A stretch of DNA of 64,000 nucleotides. It comes from Bacteroides intestinalis DSM 17393 (GTDB lineage Bacteria > Bacteroidota > Bacteroidia > Bacteroidales > Bacteroidaceae). Below, in pieces: positions 35,531 to 44,756 of this stretch. How positions within the stretch are numbered: the first letter of the stretch is position 1; each line of letters begins with the position of its first letter. The stretch covers positions 1,674,001 through 1,738,000 of the forward strand of contig NZ_ABJL02000008.1 in the NCBI RefSeq assembly GCF_000172175.1. The letters are read 5' to 3'. The notes below the pieces were generated by a model. That model was not told where the DNA came from, made no database searches, and was given only the letters and a program-made list of their open reading frames with translations. The translations under genes and the position numbers were made by a program.

Positions 35531-38500
35531 TCATTTTCTTTCTGACTGTAATTTAGACGCGTATTGACTTGGAGAAATTTTATATTCAGCTACGAAGCAT
35601 TTAGAGAAATAAGACGGATTAGAATATCCGACCATATACATGACTTCTGATACGGAAAATCTATGTTGCGATAGTAACACGGCTGCTTTCTTCATCCTTA
35701 TCCGGCGAATGAGATCTACAGGAGTCACTCCTGCCAACTGCTTAACCTTCCGATATAGTTGTTTGTTATCCATCCCCACTAACTGGCAAAGCATAGAAAC
35801 ATTGAATTCAGTGTTTTCCATATTCTCTTCCATTATGGAAACAAGCTCGGTTATAAAAGCCTCCCCTGTATCCGTTTCTTTCTCTTTTATCTGAGAATGT
35901 ACAGTTGTTTCAACGCATAATTTCTTCTCTATTTCACGCCGGGTTTGAAGTAATTGTTCTAACCTCGACCTTAGTTTATCGACGTCAAATGGCTTAGACA
36001 TAAACACATCCACACCTGCCTTCATACTTTTAAGTTCCGTCTCCTTATCATCTCTCGCTGTTAACATAATAATAGGCACTAAGGCCGTTTGTGACATCTT
36101 CCGTATCTCCCTACAAAACTCAATACCATCCATTTCCGGCATAATCTGGTCTGCAAGAATAATGTCCGGGTAGTGTTCAGAGGCAATAGTTATCCCATCT
36201 TTACCATTTAAGGCATGAAGACAACAGTATTCTTCAGAAAAAGCCTCCGCCAGATAAGTTGCCATTTCAACATTATCATCAACAATCAATAATACAGGTT
36301 TCCCTGCAAGCGGAGTTAATTGTGAGTCCGCCTGAGAGTGATTTTGCATGGAAACCACACAATTATCACCGGATAAAGGCAAAGTGATGGTGACCAAAGT
36401 TCCACAATCATCACCGGCACTATGAATACTAACATGTCCGCCATGCAATTCTATAAACTTCCGAACTATATACAGACCAATGCCACTTCCATCTTTACGC
36501 CTCTCTTTGTTTTTACTCTGAAAGTACCGGATAAACACATAAGGAAGATCTTCACGCCTTATGCCGCTACCGGTATCCGAGATTTGTATAGCTACCGTTT
36601 GTTCTTCCTGAATTATGGAGACCTCAATTTGTCCTCCTTCATCAGGAATGAATTTAATAGCATTAGTGATTATATTCGAGATTACAGATTCCATCTTTAC
36701 TATATCCAAATTCATCCACATCTGTTCACCATTGGACACAAAGGCCGACCGGATATTTTTATCTACAAAGATTGTAGAAAAAGCATCCAGAATATTCCTT
36801 ATAAAAGAACATAATTCAATATTAGATCGGATCAAAGTATCCTCACTCGTATAATCCATCTGCTTGAAATCAAGCACTTCATGAATCAGCAAATTTAATT
36901 TCAGTGCATGTTTATATATAAACTCCAGTCGGCTTTTATGTTCCGGCTTCTTAGTTTCTTTAATCAACGTGCTTAAAGGAGCTATGATCAGGCTTAAAGG
37001 AGCCTTGATCTCATGTGAAATATGAATGAAGAAGTCTAATTTCAGATTTGAAAGCTCCAACGTCTTTTCTTTCTCTTTACGCTCATATTTCAATCTAAGA
37101 TTCCTTCGGATATATTTTATAATAACAAAAACGATCACTGCCAATGCAAGTGCATATATAACATAGGCTATTACTGAAGCATACCATGGCGGAAGAATGG
37201 TAAAACCAAACTCTGTAACCGGGGATAGTTGAGGATCATCGGAGTTCCCATTCCGCATGAACAACCTATACCTGCCGGAATGTAAATTGGCAAAAGAAAT
37301 ACGATTCTGTCCCGGTTCTAATTTACTCCATTGTTTACTGTTTCCCAAACGATAATAAAATTCAGATTCTGAAGAATAAGCTAATGTGGAAAACTCAAAT
37401 GTCAGATTCTTTTCCGTATGTGGCAATTCTATCTTATTCTGATATCGGATACTACTCCCTGCATAATCCACCATAGGCAATAGTTGCCTATCATTGCTCC
37501 GGACAGCTGTTACAATAACCGGGACAGCTCCCTTTTCACTCTTTATGGCATGAGTGGATACATAAGATATTCCATCATATCCTCCCCACAAGATGACATC
37601 ATGTTGCCTGTCATAGAATCCGGCTTGGTAATATCTTCCTGAAAATGCCATACCGGTTCTCTGCGATGAGACAATATCCCATGCCATGACTCCTTCCGTA
37701 CACGAAACCCAAATATTGGTATTTTCCAACACAAATGAGTGTACCTGACTTCCCCTGGATAATTCACCTATTTTCTCACTGGTATAAGTCAGGACATTAA
37801 GTTTATAAATCTCGTTGTTTGATGAATACCAGATAGATTGAATTCCATCATAAATCATCCGATTCGGATAAACGTCTAATATATGTATTTTACGGGCTTT
37901 GCAGTCTATCCGGGCTAAACCTTTTTGAGTATTGACCCAGATGAAACCATATTTATCAGTTTCTATCTGATAAGCAATTTCACTTACCTTGGTTGAAATC
38001 AATGAATCAGACAAGTTCCATTCCGCCCGAAACAAAACTCGATCATCGTGTGCAAGCAATTCCCGCTTGTTAACGATAAATATTCCGCCCAGATAAGTCG
38101 CAATCCATAGGCTGCCATATTCATCCTCATAAACATCATACGCCCAATTTGCTTTCTTCCGATTCAGCCTGTCTACTATGTTATAATGTACAAACTTCTC
38201 CCTCTCCCTATCATATCTTGCCACTCCGGCATCCGTAGCAATCCATACAATATGATCACGATCTTCATATATACATCTGATTTTGTTATGCCGAAGCAAG
38301 TTCTTCGGATTCTCAATATTAAAGCATTTCACTTTACCATTCTTGTCAAACAGTAAAAGTCCGTTTGTTCCTCCTAACCAATACCCTCCTTTGCTATCCT
38401 TGTATATATGGGTAAAATCATTACCATTCCTCTCATCCGTCAATTCAGAAATATGAATAAACTGAAAAGCAGAATCATCAACAATCAACGATATACCATA

Positions 38501-39496
38501 GTCAGTCCCTAACCAAACATTATTATTTCTGTCAATATAGCTACAAGAGATTACATTATTACACAAGGACTGCTCGTTTCGCAAATCATGAAGTATATGA
38601 TTCACTTTTCCAAAACTTCGGCTATAAATATACAGGCCATTATCCGTACCTATCACAATGTTATTCTTGTTATCAAAAGCCAATGTTTTAAAAGTATTTG
38701 ATGGTAATGCAAGAGACGGTTCTACACGAGAGTCATTAAGGCAATACCTGAGTAGATATCCTTCTGTCCCAATCCATAGGCAATTCTGTTGTTCATCCCA
38801 CAGCAATGAATTCACCATTAACTTCCGGAACTTTTCAGGCAATATGACTGTCTCTCTTACTTGTTTTACCGGGTCATAGCAGCTTAATCCATCATAAGAA
38901 CCTATATAAAGCCTACCATCGGCCGGTTCAAATGAATAAACGATTGATTTACTTTTTCCGGGATCTAATGGCAAATGTACTATGAATTCATCCTGAAAAT
39001 CATAGTACAGTAATCCTTCATCATTAGTTCCTATCCAAAGTTTATTATCCCAAACAGCCAAAGAGCGGACAGACTTGACCATTTGAGTTACCGGATACAG
39101 ATTCTCAAACTGTTCAGTAAACAGATTAAGAAATCGCAGTCCCTTGTTAGTCCCGATACAAAGGTATTCTTTACTTACTTGTACAATCGCAGTGATATTG
39201 GCATACTCTATATCGGTTTCTCTTGCCAATTTATAAATCTGATATCCATTATAAGAGAATAGACCGCTTTGAGTACCGACCCACACCAATCCTGTATCAT
39301 CTTGAAAGACTACATTTACAACATTAGACTCTATTGGGAAATATATATTCTTAAAACTTTTATACCGATAATTATACGGAAAAGCAGAAGACAGAATATC
39401 AGAGCTATACGCCTGCATACCCCAAACTAAAATATAAACCAAAAGAAGTGTTTGCTTGCTAAGAATAATATTCTTTATAATCAGAAATCCTTTCAT
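35531..39496 (-). CDS. Hybrid two-component system regulator (HTCS)
   Basis: The 1321-residue membrane protein combines sensor and regulator. It has a signal peptide/anchor (about 1-32), then reg_prop beta-propeller repeats (about 40-700; recurring VWIGTDxG motifs) and a Y_Y_Y domain (about 700-780). A transmembrane helix lies at about 787-808. HisKA carries His828 in HEIKAPL; the HATPase has NIITNAIKF, ISDTGSGI and GSGIGLYIV. The receiver (about 1066-1180) has the phospho-acceptor Asp1116 in ILADQIMPEMDG. A C-terminal AraC HTH (about 1215-1321) follows. Such HTCS usually control polysaccharide loci; no susC/susD pair is adjacent. Confidence 0.95.
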   Translation of the reverse strand: MKGFLIIKNIILSKQTLLLVYILVWGMQAYSSDILSSAFPYNYRYKSFKNIYFPIESNVVNVVFQDDTGLVWVGTQSGLFSYNGYQIYKLARETDIEYANITAIVQVSKEYLCIGTNKGLRFLNLFTEQFENLYPVTQMVKSVRSLAVWDNKLWIGTNDEGLLYYDFQDEFIVHLPLDPGKSKSIVYSFEPADGRLYIGSYDGLSCYDPVKQVRETVILPEKFRKLMVNSLLWDEQQNCLWIGTEGYLLRYCLNDSRVEPSLALPSNTFKTLAFDNKNNIVIGTDNGLYIYSRSFGKVNHILHDLRNEQSLCNNVISCSYIDRNNNVWLGTDYGISLIVDDSAFQFIHISELTDERNGNDFTHIYKDSKGGYWLGGTNGLLLFDKNGKVKCFNIENPKNLLRHNKIRCIYEDRDHIVWIATDAGVARYDREREKFVHYNIVDRLNRKKANWAYDVYEDEYGSLWIATYLGGIFIVNKRELLAHDDRVLFRAEWNLSDSLISTKVSEIAYQIETDKYGFIWVNTQKGLARIDCKARKIHILDVYPNRMIYDGIQSIWYSSNNEIYKLNVLTYTSEKIGELSRGSQVHSFVLENTNIWVSCTEGVMAWDIVSSQRTGMAFSGRYYQAGFYDRQHDVILWGGYDGISYVSTHAIKSEKGAVPVIVTAVRSNDRQLLPMVDYAGSSIRYQNKIELPHTEKNLTFEFSTLAYSSESEFYYRLGNSKQWSKLEPGQNRISFANLHSGRYRLFMRNGNSDDPQLSPVTEFGFTILPPWYASVIAYVIYALALAVIVFVIIKYIRRNLRLKYERKEKEKTLELSNLKLDFFIHISHEIKAPLSLIIAPLSTLIKETKKPEHKSRLEFIYKHALKLNLLIHEVLDFKQMDYTSEDTLIRSNIELCSFIRNILDAFSTIFVDKNIRSAFVSNGEQMWMNLDIVKMESVISNIITNAIKFIPDEGGQIEVSIIQEEQTVAIQISDTGSGIRREDLPYVFIRYFQSKNKERRKDGSGIGLYIVRKFIELHGGHVSIHSAGDDCGTLVTITLPLSGDNCVVSMQNHSQADSQLTPLAGKPVLLIVDDNVEMATYLAEAFSEEYCCLHALNGKDGITIASEHYPDIILADQIMPEMDGIEFCREIRKMSQTALVPIIMLTARDDKETELKSMKAGVDVFMSKPFDVDKLRSRLEQLLQTRREIEKKLCVETTVHSQIKEKETDTGEAFITELVSIMEENMENTEFNVSMLCQLVGMDNKQLYRKVKQLAGVTPVDLIRRIRMKKAAVLLSQHRFSVSEVMYMVGYSNPSYFSKCFVAEYKISPSQYASKLQSERK

Positions 39497-39584
39497 ATAT
39501 AAGGCCTATTCAGGCATTGATTAAAGCGAAGGTAATAATTTAATTCAATAAAGAGGTATACTGAGAGCATTAAAACAAAAAAAA

Positions 39585-39624
39585 TGGAGCAAACTATTCA
39601 GCCATAGGCTGTCCGTTTGCTCCA
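39585..39624 (-). terminator. Terminator of the LruC-domain lipoprotein gene
   Basis: TGGAGCAAAC (39585-39594) pairs with GTTTGCTCCA (39615-39624); a second inner stem is CAGCC/GGCTG. The minus strand continues into a T-tract. It separates the lipoprotein gene from the HTCS gene start. Confidence 0.9.
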
Positions 39625-39639
39625 TCCCCATCAATTAGA

Positions 39640-41568
39640 TTATTTTTTTGGACCGGAATAATTATTATACCAGTCTGTATATTTAGTACCCTTTGACTCT
39701 GCCCATTTCGAGAAATCAAGATATTCACTGTCAATACGGTGAGATTCTGTCACCGGCTTGAAGCCCAATACAGGAATATCAATGGCAAACGGATATTCCC
39801 CTTCACGATCAATGTAATAAGCATCCTGATTAGTGCCGATAAGTGACTGATTCGCTAAGGATGTAGCTTTAGACTTAGGCAAATGCACCTCTGTCCTATC
39901 CTTTTGTCCCTCAGCATATTTCACAATGATATATGGATTATACCCCTTCAAATCATCTTTCTTAAATGAAGCGTTAAATTCCCTGGTTATTGTATACGTC
40001 TTGCCGATACTTCCCTTAGCATTAGGAGTCACTATAATGGACGACGTTTCACTTTCTACTTTTACACCCGTTGAGTTCGAGGTCACTTTACCAAATTGTC
40101 CGGGATCTATCTGATAAGCGAACGCATTTGAGAATGTAGCGCCATCGTGTACCGGAGTAAATATATCAGTTATCTTCGTTACCATGTTCTTGGTATTAAA
40201 AGTAACTTCACGCCTGTATTCTACTATTACATCATTCATGTCATAATCACCGCCCGAAGGCCAGATATCCTCAAAGGCTAATGTACCTTTCAGAGGTTCC
40301 ACCGGATCCGGTTCCGGATCGTCTTTACCGTCATCAGGTTTAATAATAGGTCTATCGGGATCATCAATACTTCCTTCCGGAGTGGCGTCTACATAGAATA
40401 AGAGGTCACAGTAACTTTGATTCGCCCCATCTTCAACACCTATAATCGTTTTTCCGCTCTTCTCATCTTTCACAGAAACGAATCCATTCAAATTCCCAAA
40501 AGCCTCATTAGAAGTACGAAGTTCTTTTGTCCTAATTTCATTCTCTTTAACATCATAATCATGGTAGTACCCATTGAATCCATCAGCATATATAAACCAG
40601 CCTACCGTATACCCTGCCGGAAATTTCTCACTTGCTTTACCATCTTCATCAAAATAAAGCAAACGTGCTTTGTTTCCACACTTCAAGATTGGTAAATACT
40701 TGCCCTCATACGCAAATAATTTAACATTTGGAAATACAATATATTTATCAACAGAAGATATCATCTGAGGTTCCTCATCTGTCTTATAATAATAATATCC
40801 GAATGTATTATCATAAGATGCATCACGTTTAAGGAATATAACATCCAACATCGTTTCTACTGTTATCTTTATATTGGTAACCCTGGGTCCTTTATATAGA
40901 TATGAATTATTTACTCCCGACATTCCATTAGGATTAAAAAATTTCATCAAGCGTTCTGCTACTTCTAAGGGAGTCTCGTCACCAATCTTATCAACCGACT
41001 TCAGATATGTACCATCAAGAGAGCCTGCCTCTCCCCACTTACACAACGAATAGAGATGATTCCGCCCATTAATAGTATATGGAACCTGACCATTGAAAAG
41101 ATAAGAACGAGTAGAAGACTTCTGTTTTTTTACACTCATGTCAAAGTTTACAGCATTATTCTCTACATTCAGTTGCACGCATCTGGGTAATCCCCATGCC
41201 GCAGTATACAAATATACTGTTTTCACGGAAGTAGGTATATGCATCTCTCCTTCATACTTTCCATTATTGTCCGTATAAGTTTTGAATATAGCCTCTACTC
41301 CTTCCTTTTTCACCGGTGTACCTTCCACTGTTTCCATCGGGTCTTCGTCATATACCTCTACAAGAGCAGTAAAACCCGGAACGTCATAGTTCACCAGAAG
41401 TTTTACATCACCACGTGTTTCAAAACCGAAATATTCATCAGGATCAGGTAAAGGCTGTTTTCCTGCATCCGGATTATACACGTCTTTTTCCATGCATCCT
41501 GTCACCAAGCTGCCGAATACGATTGTGACAGCCACAATCATAATACCTTTTAAGTACTTTTGTCTCAT
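39640..41568 (-). CDS. LruC-domain lipoprotein
   Basis: The 642-residue protein starts with a lipoprotein signal (lipobox LVTGCMEKD) and an N-terminal carboxypeptidase-regulatory-like beta domain (about 50-150; ALVEVYDEDP, TVYLYTAAWGLP). An acidic/Pro linker (KPDDGKDDPEPDPVEP) precedes a C-terminal LruC domain (from about residue 430; AFEDIWPSGGDYDMNDVIVEY). LruC domains occur in large cell-surface proteins of Bacteroidota and Leptospira; the role is unproven. Its orphan neighbour is the HTCS gene downstream. Confidence 0.85.
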   Translation of the reverse strand: MRQKYLKGIMIVAVTIVFGSLVTGCMEKDVYNPDAGKQPLPDPDEYFGFETRGDVKLLVNYDVPGFTALVEVYDEDPMETVEGTPVKKEGVEAIFKTYTDNNGKYEGEMHIPTSVKTVYLYTAAWGLPRCVQLNVENNAVNFDMSVKKQKSSTRSYLFNGQVPYTINGRNHLYSLCKWGEAGSLDGTYLKSVDKIGDETPLEVAERLMKFFNPNGMSGVNNSYLYKGPRVTNIKITVETMLDVIFLKRDASYDNTFGYYYYKTDEEPQMISSVDKYIVFPNVKLFAYEGKYLPILKCGNKARLLYFDEDGKASEKFPAGYTVGWFIYADGFNGYYHDYDVKENEIRTKELRTSNEAFGNLNGFVSVKDEKSGKTIIGVEDGANQSYCDLLFYVDATPEGSIDDPDRPIIKPDDGKDDPEPDPVEPLKGTLAFEDIWPSGGDYDMNDVIVEYRREVTFNTKNMVTKITDIFTPVHDGATFSNAFAYQIDPGQFGKVTSNSTGVKVESETSSIIVTPNAKGSIGKTYTITREFNASFKKDDLKGYNPYIIVKYAEGQKDRTEVHLPKSKATSLANQSLIGTNQDAYYIDREGEYPFAIDIPVLGFKPVTESHRIDSEYLDFSKWAESKGTKYTDWYNNYSGPKK

Positions 41569-41609
41569 AAATACATTCTTAAGATTACATAGTCAACACA
41601 AATTATGTG

Positions 41610-41617
41610 CAAAATTA
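41610..41617 (-). promoter_or_regulatory. Predicted promoter of the LruC lipoprotein gene, -7 TAATTTTG
   Basis: Matches TAnnTTTG on the minus strand, 42 bp upstream of the start; the -33 is weak. Confidence 0.4.
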
Positions 41618-41709
41618 GGCTATATCAACCAAGACAATAGCCACAAAATGGACAAAGAGTAACACAAAAAAGACAAGTTTAGCATTAGGAAGATAAAGCC
41701 ATCTGATTA

Positions 41710-42129
41710 TTAGTCAACTACAAAACTTTCCGACTTAAAGTTACTATAAAATCTACCGGAAATTGCCGTAAATTTCAGGACACAATAGTCGGGATCGGTC
41801 ACGCCTTCCGGATAATACATCGTATCTCCTTCCTGCCATATCATCTCCTTGCTGGCATCATCCGTCAGCACTTCCATTGTGCCGCGCAACATCACTCCCC
41901 TAAAGAACCTTGTATCACAAAAGTAAATACTTGCATGATTGTTCTTTCGATATTGCGCAACACGCATTGATGAAGTATTTGTGGTCAGATAGATAACTTT
42001 TATTCCTTCCCTTTTCCTGGGCTGCAGCATAGCTTTGATATTCGGAAAACCTTCGGCATCTATCGAACCGATAAAGACCGTTTTCAATTTATCAATCATA
42101 TTCCCTACTGTTTTTTCTACATCTCTCAT
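41710..42129 (-). CDS. Pyridoxamine 5'-phosphate oxidase-like flavin-binding protein
   Basis: The 139-residue protein fits a split-barrel FMN-binding fold: an N-terminal helix (VEKTVGNMIDKLK), the TVFIGSIDAEGFPNIKAML hairpin, and KVIYLTTNTSSMRVAQYRKN. The fold covers general stress protein 26-like flavin oxidoreductases. The substrate is unknown. A perfect -7 box lies upstream at 42163. Confidence 0.85.
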   Translation of the reverse strand: MRDVEKTVGNMIDKLKTVFIGSIDAEGFPNIKAMLQPRKREGIKVIYLTTNTSSMRVAQYRKNNHASIYFCDTRFFRGVMLRGTMEVLTDDASKEMIWQEGDTMYYPEGVTDPDYCVLKFTAISGRFYSNFKSESFVVD

Positions 42130-42162
42130 AATTCAATTATTTTATTGGGTTATTGAATGAGG

Positions 42163-42170
42163 CAAAGATA
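42163..42170 (-). promoter_or_regulatory. Predicted promoter of the flavin-binding protein gene, -7 TATCTTTG
   Basis: Perfect TAnnTTTG on the minus strand, 34 bp upstream of the ATG. It lies between this gene and the AraC gene, so the two are probably separate transcripts. Confidence 0.5.
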
Positions 42171-42222
42171 GGGGCATAACGGAAAAGTAGTATAACAAAA
42201 AACAAGGAAGAAATAACACTTT

Positions 42223-43098
42223 TCACGGTTTATATATACTCCGATAAGCCAAAGGAGTTTCACCCGTAGATTGGCGAAAACAGCGTACAAAATAGGAGAC
42301 AGTAGAGAAATGAAGTTCAAATGCAATTTCCGAGATAGGAAAATCCGTATAAACAAGTAGTCTTTTAGCTTCTTCCATAACCTTATTCTGAATGTATTGT
42401 TTCGCGCTAATCCCCAGAGCCGAACTTACAATCTCATTCAAATAATTGGGAGTGATACACAGTTTGTCCGCATAGTAACGGACAGAGTGATGTTCCCTCA
42501 AGTCGGTCCCTACCCATTCCATAAACTTGCTTAGATGGGTACTATTTGCCTCTTTATGGATACTGCCGTCAGACAACATCTTTTGATATGCCCGGTCCAG
42601 AAGCATGAGAGCTTCATAAAGCAATGCCCTCAATACATGTACGTCGTTTTGTTTATACGAATCGATCTCTGTCTTAATATCACTCAACAATTGAAGCATA
42701 CGTACATAAAGCTCATTCGACAAATGCAGTCCGACAGATTTACTCCCCACGTTGAAAAAAGAAAGATGCTGCACAAACAACGGATCTTTAAAGAAGGAAG
42801 ACAGAAACTCATCTTCGAAGATCAAAGCATAGCCATTTACAATGTGGCCGGTATCCCAATTCCGTATCTCTCCGGGCTTGGAAAACAAGACATCACAGGG
42901 AACTGCCTTATGCGTTTGATTATCGATAGAAAAGTTTCCTTCTCCCTCTGTAACGAAAGTAATATCATAGTAAGTCAATGTGTGCACAGTGCCCTTGGTC
43001 AAGAACCTTTTTACGTACTTCAGCTCTACGACATCCACTAAAAGTTCGCTTCCGTACTTAGTCTTATAGAAAGTATACCGGGGAATTGAGTTTTTCAT
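42223..43098 (-). CDS. AraC-family transcriptional regulator
   Basis: The 291-residue protein has an N-terminal cupin-like sensing domain (about 25-160; DITFVTEGEGNFSIDNQTH, DVLFSKPGEIRNW) and a C-terminal double helix-turn-helix (about 190-291; LCITPNYLNEIVSSALGIS, ISEIAFELHFSTVSYFVRCF, TGETPLAYR). The target is not known; the flavin-binding gene is next downstream. Confidence 0.92.
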   Translation of the reverse strand: MKNSIPRYTFYKTKYGSELLVDVVELKYVKRFLTKGTVHTLTYYDITFVTEGEGNFSIDNQTHKAVPCDVLFSKPGEIRNWDTGHIVNGYALIFEDEFLSSFFKDPLFVQHLSFFNVGSKSVGLHLSNELYVRMLQLLSDIKTEIDSYKQNDVHVLRALLYEALMLLDRAYQKMLSDGSIHKEANSTHLSKFMEWVGTDLREHHSVRYYADKLCITPNYLNEIVSSALGISAKQYIQNKVMEEAKRLLVYTDFPISEIAFELHFSTVSYFVRCFRQSTGETPLAYRSIYKP

Positions 43099-43136
43099 TG
43101 AAAGGCTTCTTACTTTTAGGATTACATTACTGCATG

Positions 43137-43144
43137 CAAATATA
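43137..43144 (-). promoter_or_regulatory. Predicted AraC gene promoter, -7 TATATTTG
   Basis: Matches TAnnTTTG on the minus strand 39 bp upstream of the start. It lies in the gap after the last gene of the secreted-protein operon. Confidence 0.45.
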
Positions 43145-43230
43145 TTGAATCATACGGAAAAAACACTTATTTATTCCCATCGATACTCTTCGCTCACTGT
43201 ATGTTTAAATTCTCGAGCCTGAATATGTAT

Positions 43231-43596
43231 TTACAGTTCTACAGTATAAATATCATTTACAGTATTTCCCTTAAACTGTTCACGTAAATTAATTTTATAA
43301 TCCTTATTTTTTTTAGATCCTATAAAGATTTCATTACTACGCATTTTAAAAACATAGTTAGAGGATGAGCTTAATATCTTTCCTTCTATATCTTTATAGT
43401 TTATCTTATAGTATGTTCCCGATCCAGGAGCATCATCCATACGAGGTTCAATGATAGCCAATTCATCAAACTGATTGGTTAAATTCAAATTTACAATTTT
43501 AGTCTGCTTATCATAAGATAATTTATAAGCTATTTGAGCTTGGCTAACTAATGAAAGAAACAGCGACAATGTAAGTAGTAATGTTCTCATATTCAT
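43231..43596 (-). CDS. Small secreted protein, last gene of the secretory operon
   Basis: The 121-residue protein has a clear signal peptide (1-20, ending SLVSQAQ) and a mature part with two segments rich in Lys/Asn (KLSYDKQTKIVNLNLTNQF and NEIFIGSKKNKDYKINLREQ). No catalytic motif is visible and I do not recognise a named family. It follows the duplicated secreted proteins by 43 bp on the same strand. A role as exported partner, immunity-like factor or substrate is only a guess. Confidence 0.6.
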   Translation of the reverse strand: MNMRTLLLTLSLFLSLVSQAQIAYKLSYDKQTKIVNLNLTNQFDELAIIEPRMDDAPGSGTYYKINYKDIEGKILSSSSNYVFKMRSNEIFIGSKKNKDYKINLREQFKGNTVNDIYTVEL

Positions 43597-43639
43597 AGTC
43601 TTTTACGTGAAACGATTTTTATGATTTAAATTAAGTGAT

Positions 43640-44179
43640 TTACTGAGGCTCTTGTGCCCACCAATAAAAAATATAACTCAGCATTTTCCCCTCGGCAGTA
43701 AGAGTGAACCATATGTCTTTCTTAAGTTCTATTTCAATCTTACGATAAACAGAAATAGGAATTGCTGCAAAAGGATCAGACTTATGAAACTCGAAACTCA
43801 CTTCATCAACCCTACCTGTACTCGAATTTATATACATAATTATATTAAAATCATGTCCTTTTACCTTCTGTTTTTCACTATCAGAGAATGCAGCATTTAC
43901 AATAGATTTACATTTAGAACTAGTCCAATTATCATCTTCAAACAGTTCAATGCCTGCATCTGTTTGTGCAAAAGATTCACCTGTACTTTTATAAACAGGA
44001 TAAACTTTAATCCATTTATTGCTTTTATTATAAAGTCTAACAAACCCAGAGGCTCGTACATCACACTGATAAATATAGCCATCTTGGTTAAAAGTTTTAG
44101 TTGTGGCATAATAATTTGTCTGTGCATGCAAATATGCAACACAAAACAATGTACTAATAGCAAGAATTAAAGTTTTCAT
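43640..44179 (-). CDS. Small secreted protein (DUF5043-like), tandem copy 2
   Basis: I chose the ATG at 44179 because it gives the same MKTLI signal peptide as the upstream paralogue (179 residues, cleaved after LHAQ); an ATG at 44197 would add six residues. The protein is strongly similar to the gene just upstream over its whole length: shared TNYYATTKTFNQDGYIYQCD, VYRKIEIELKK-type region, and the ending SYIFYWWAQEP. It resembles the Bacteroides DUF5043 family, whose role is unknown. Confidence 0.7.
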   Translation of the reverse strand: MKTLILAISTLFCVAYLHAQTNYYATTKTFNQDGYIYQCDVRASGFVRLYNKSNKWIKVYPVYKSTGESFAQTDAGIELFEDDNWTSSKCKSIVNAAFSDSEKQKVKGHDFNIIMYINSSTGRVDEVSFEFHKSDPFAAIPISVYRKIEIELKKDIWFTLTAEGKMLSYIFYWWAQEPQ

Positions 44180-44216
44180 TTTTACACGCACAGACATTAT
44201 TATTTAAGCGATTTAC

Positions 44217-44756
44217 TTATTTAGGCTCTTGTGCCCACCAATAAAAAATATAACTCAGCATTTTTCCCTCGGCAGTAAGAGTAAACCAAAGCTCTTTCTT
44301 TATTTCTGTTTCTATTTTGCGATAAACGGAAACAGGAATTGTTGCAAAAGGACCGGACCTATGAAACTCAAAACTTACTTCATCAACCCTACCTGTACTT
44401 GAATTTATATACATCTTTATATTAAAATCATATCCCTTTATTCTTTGTTTTTCACTATCAGAAAATGCAGCATTAACAATAGAAAAACGTTTTGAGCGTG
44501 TCCAAGTATCACTCTCAAGCAATTTAATACCCGCATCTGTTTGCACAAAAGATTCACCAGTATTCTTATAAACAGGATAAACATTAATTAATTTATTACT
44601 TTTATTATAAAGTGTAACAAACCCAGAGGCTCGTACATCACACTGATAAATATAGCCATCTTGATTGAAAGTTTTAGTTGTGGCATAATAATTTGTCTGT
44701 GCATACATATATGTAGCACTGAACAGTATACTGATAAAAATAATTAAAGTTTTCAT
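44217..44756 (-). CDS. Small secreted protein (DUF5043-like), tandem copy 1
   Basis: The 179-residue protein begins at the ATG sharing a base with the upstream stop codon (TAATG), which indicates translational coupling to the metallopeptidase gene. It has a signal peptide (MKTLIIFISILF, cleaved after YAQ). The duplicated sequence includes 3' flanking DNA (the TTTACTTATTTAGGCTCTTG-like end), so the duplication is recent. The family is DUF5043-like with unknown role. Confidence 0.7.
   Translation of the reverse strand: MKTLIIFISILFSATYMYAQTNYYATTKTFNQDGYIYQCDVRASGFVTLYNKSNKLINVYPVYKNTGESFVQTDAGIKLLESDTWTRSKRFSIVNAAFSDSEKQRIKGYDFNIKMYINSSTGRVDEVSFEFHRSGPFATIPVSVYRKIETEIKKELWFTLTAEGKMLSYIFYWWAQEPK

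Noticed and set aside
35531..39496. Start of a polysaccharide utilisation locus
   Set aside because: No susC/susD or glycoside hydrolase genes are found next to the HTCS.
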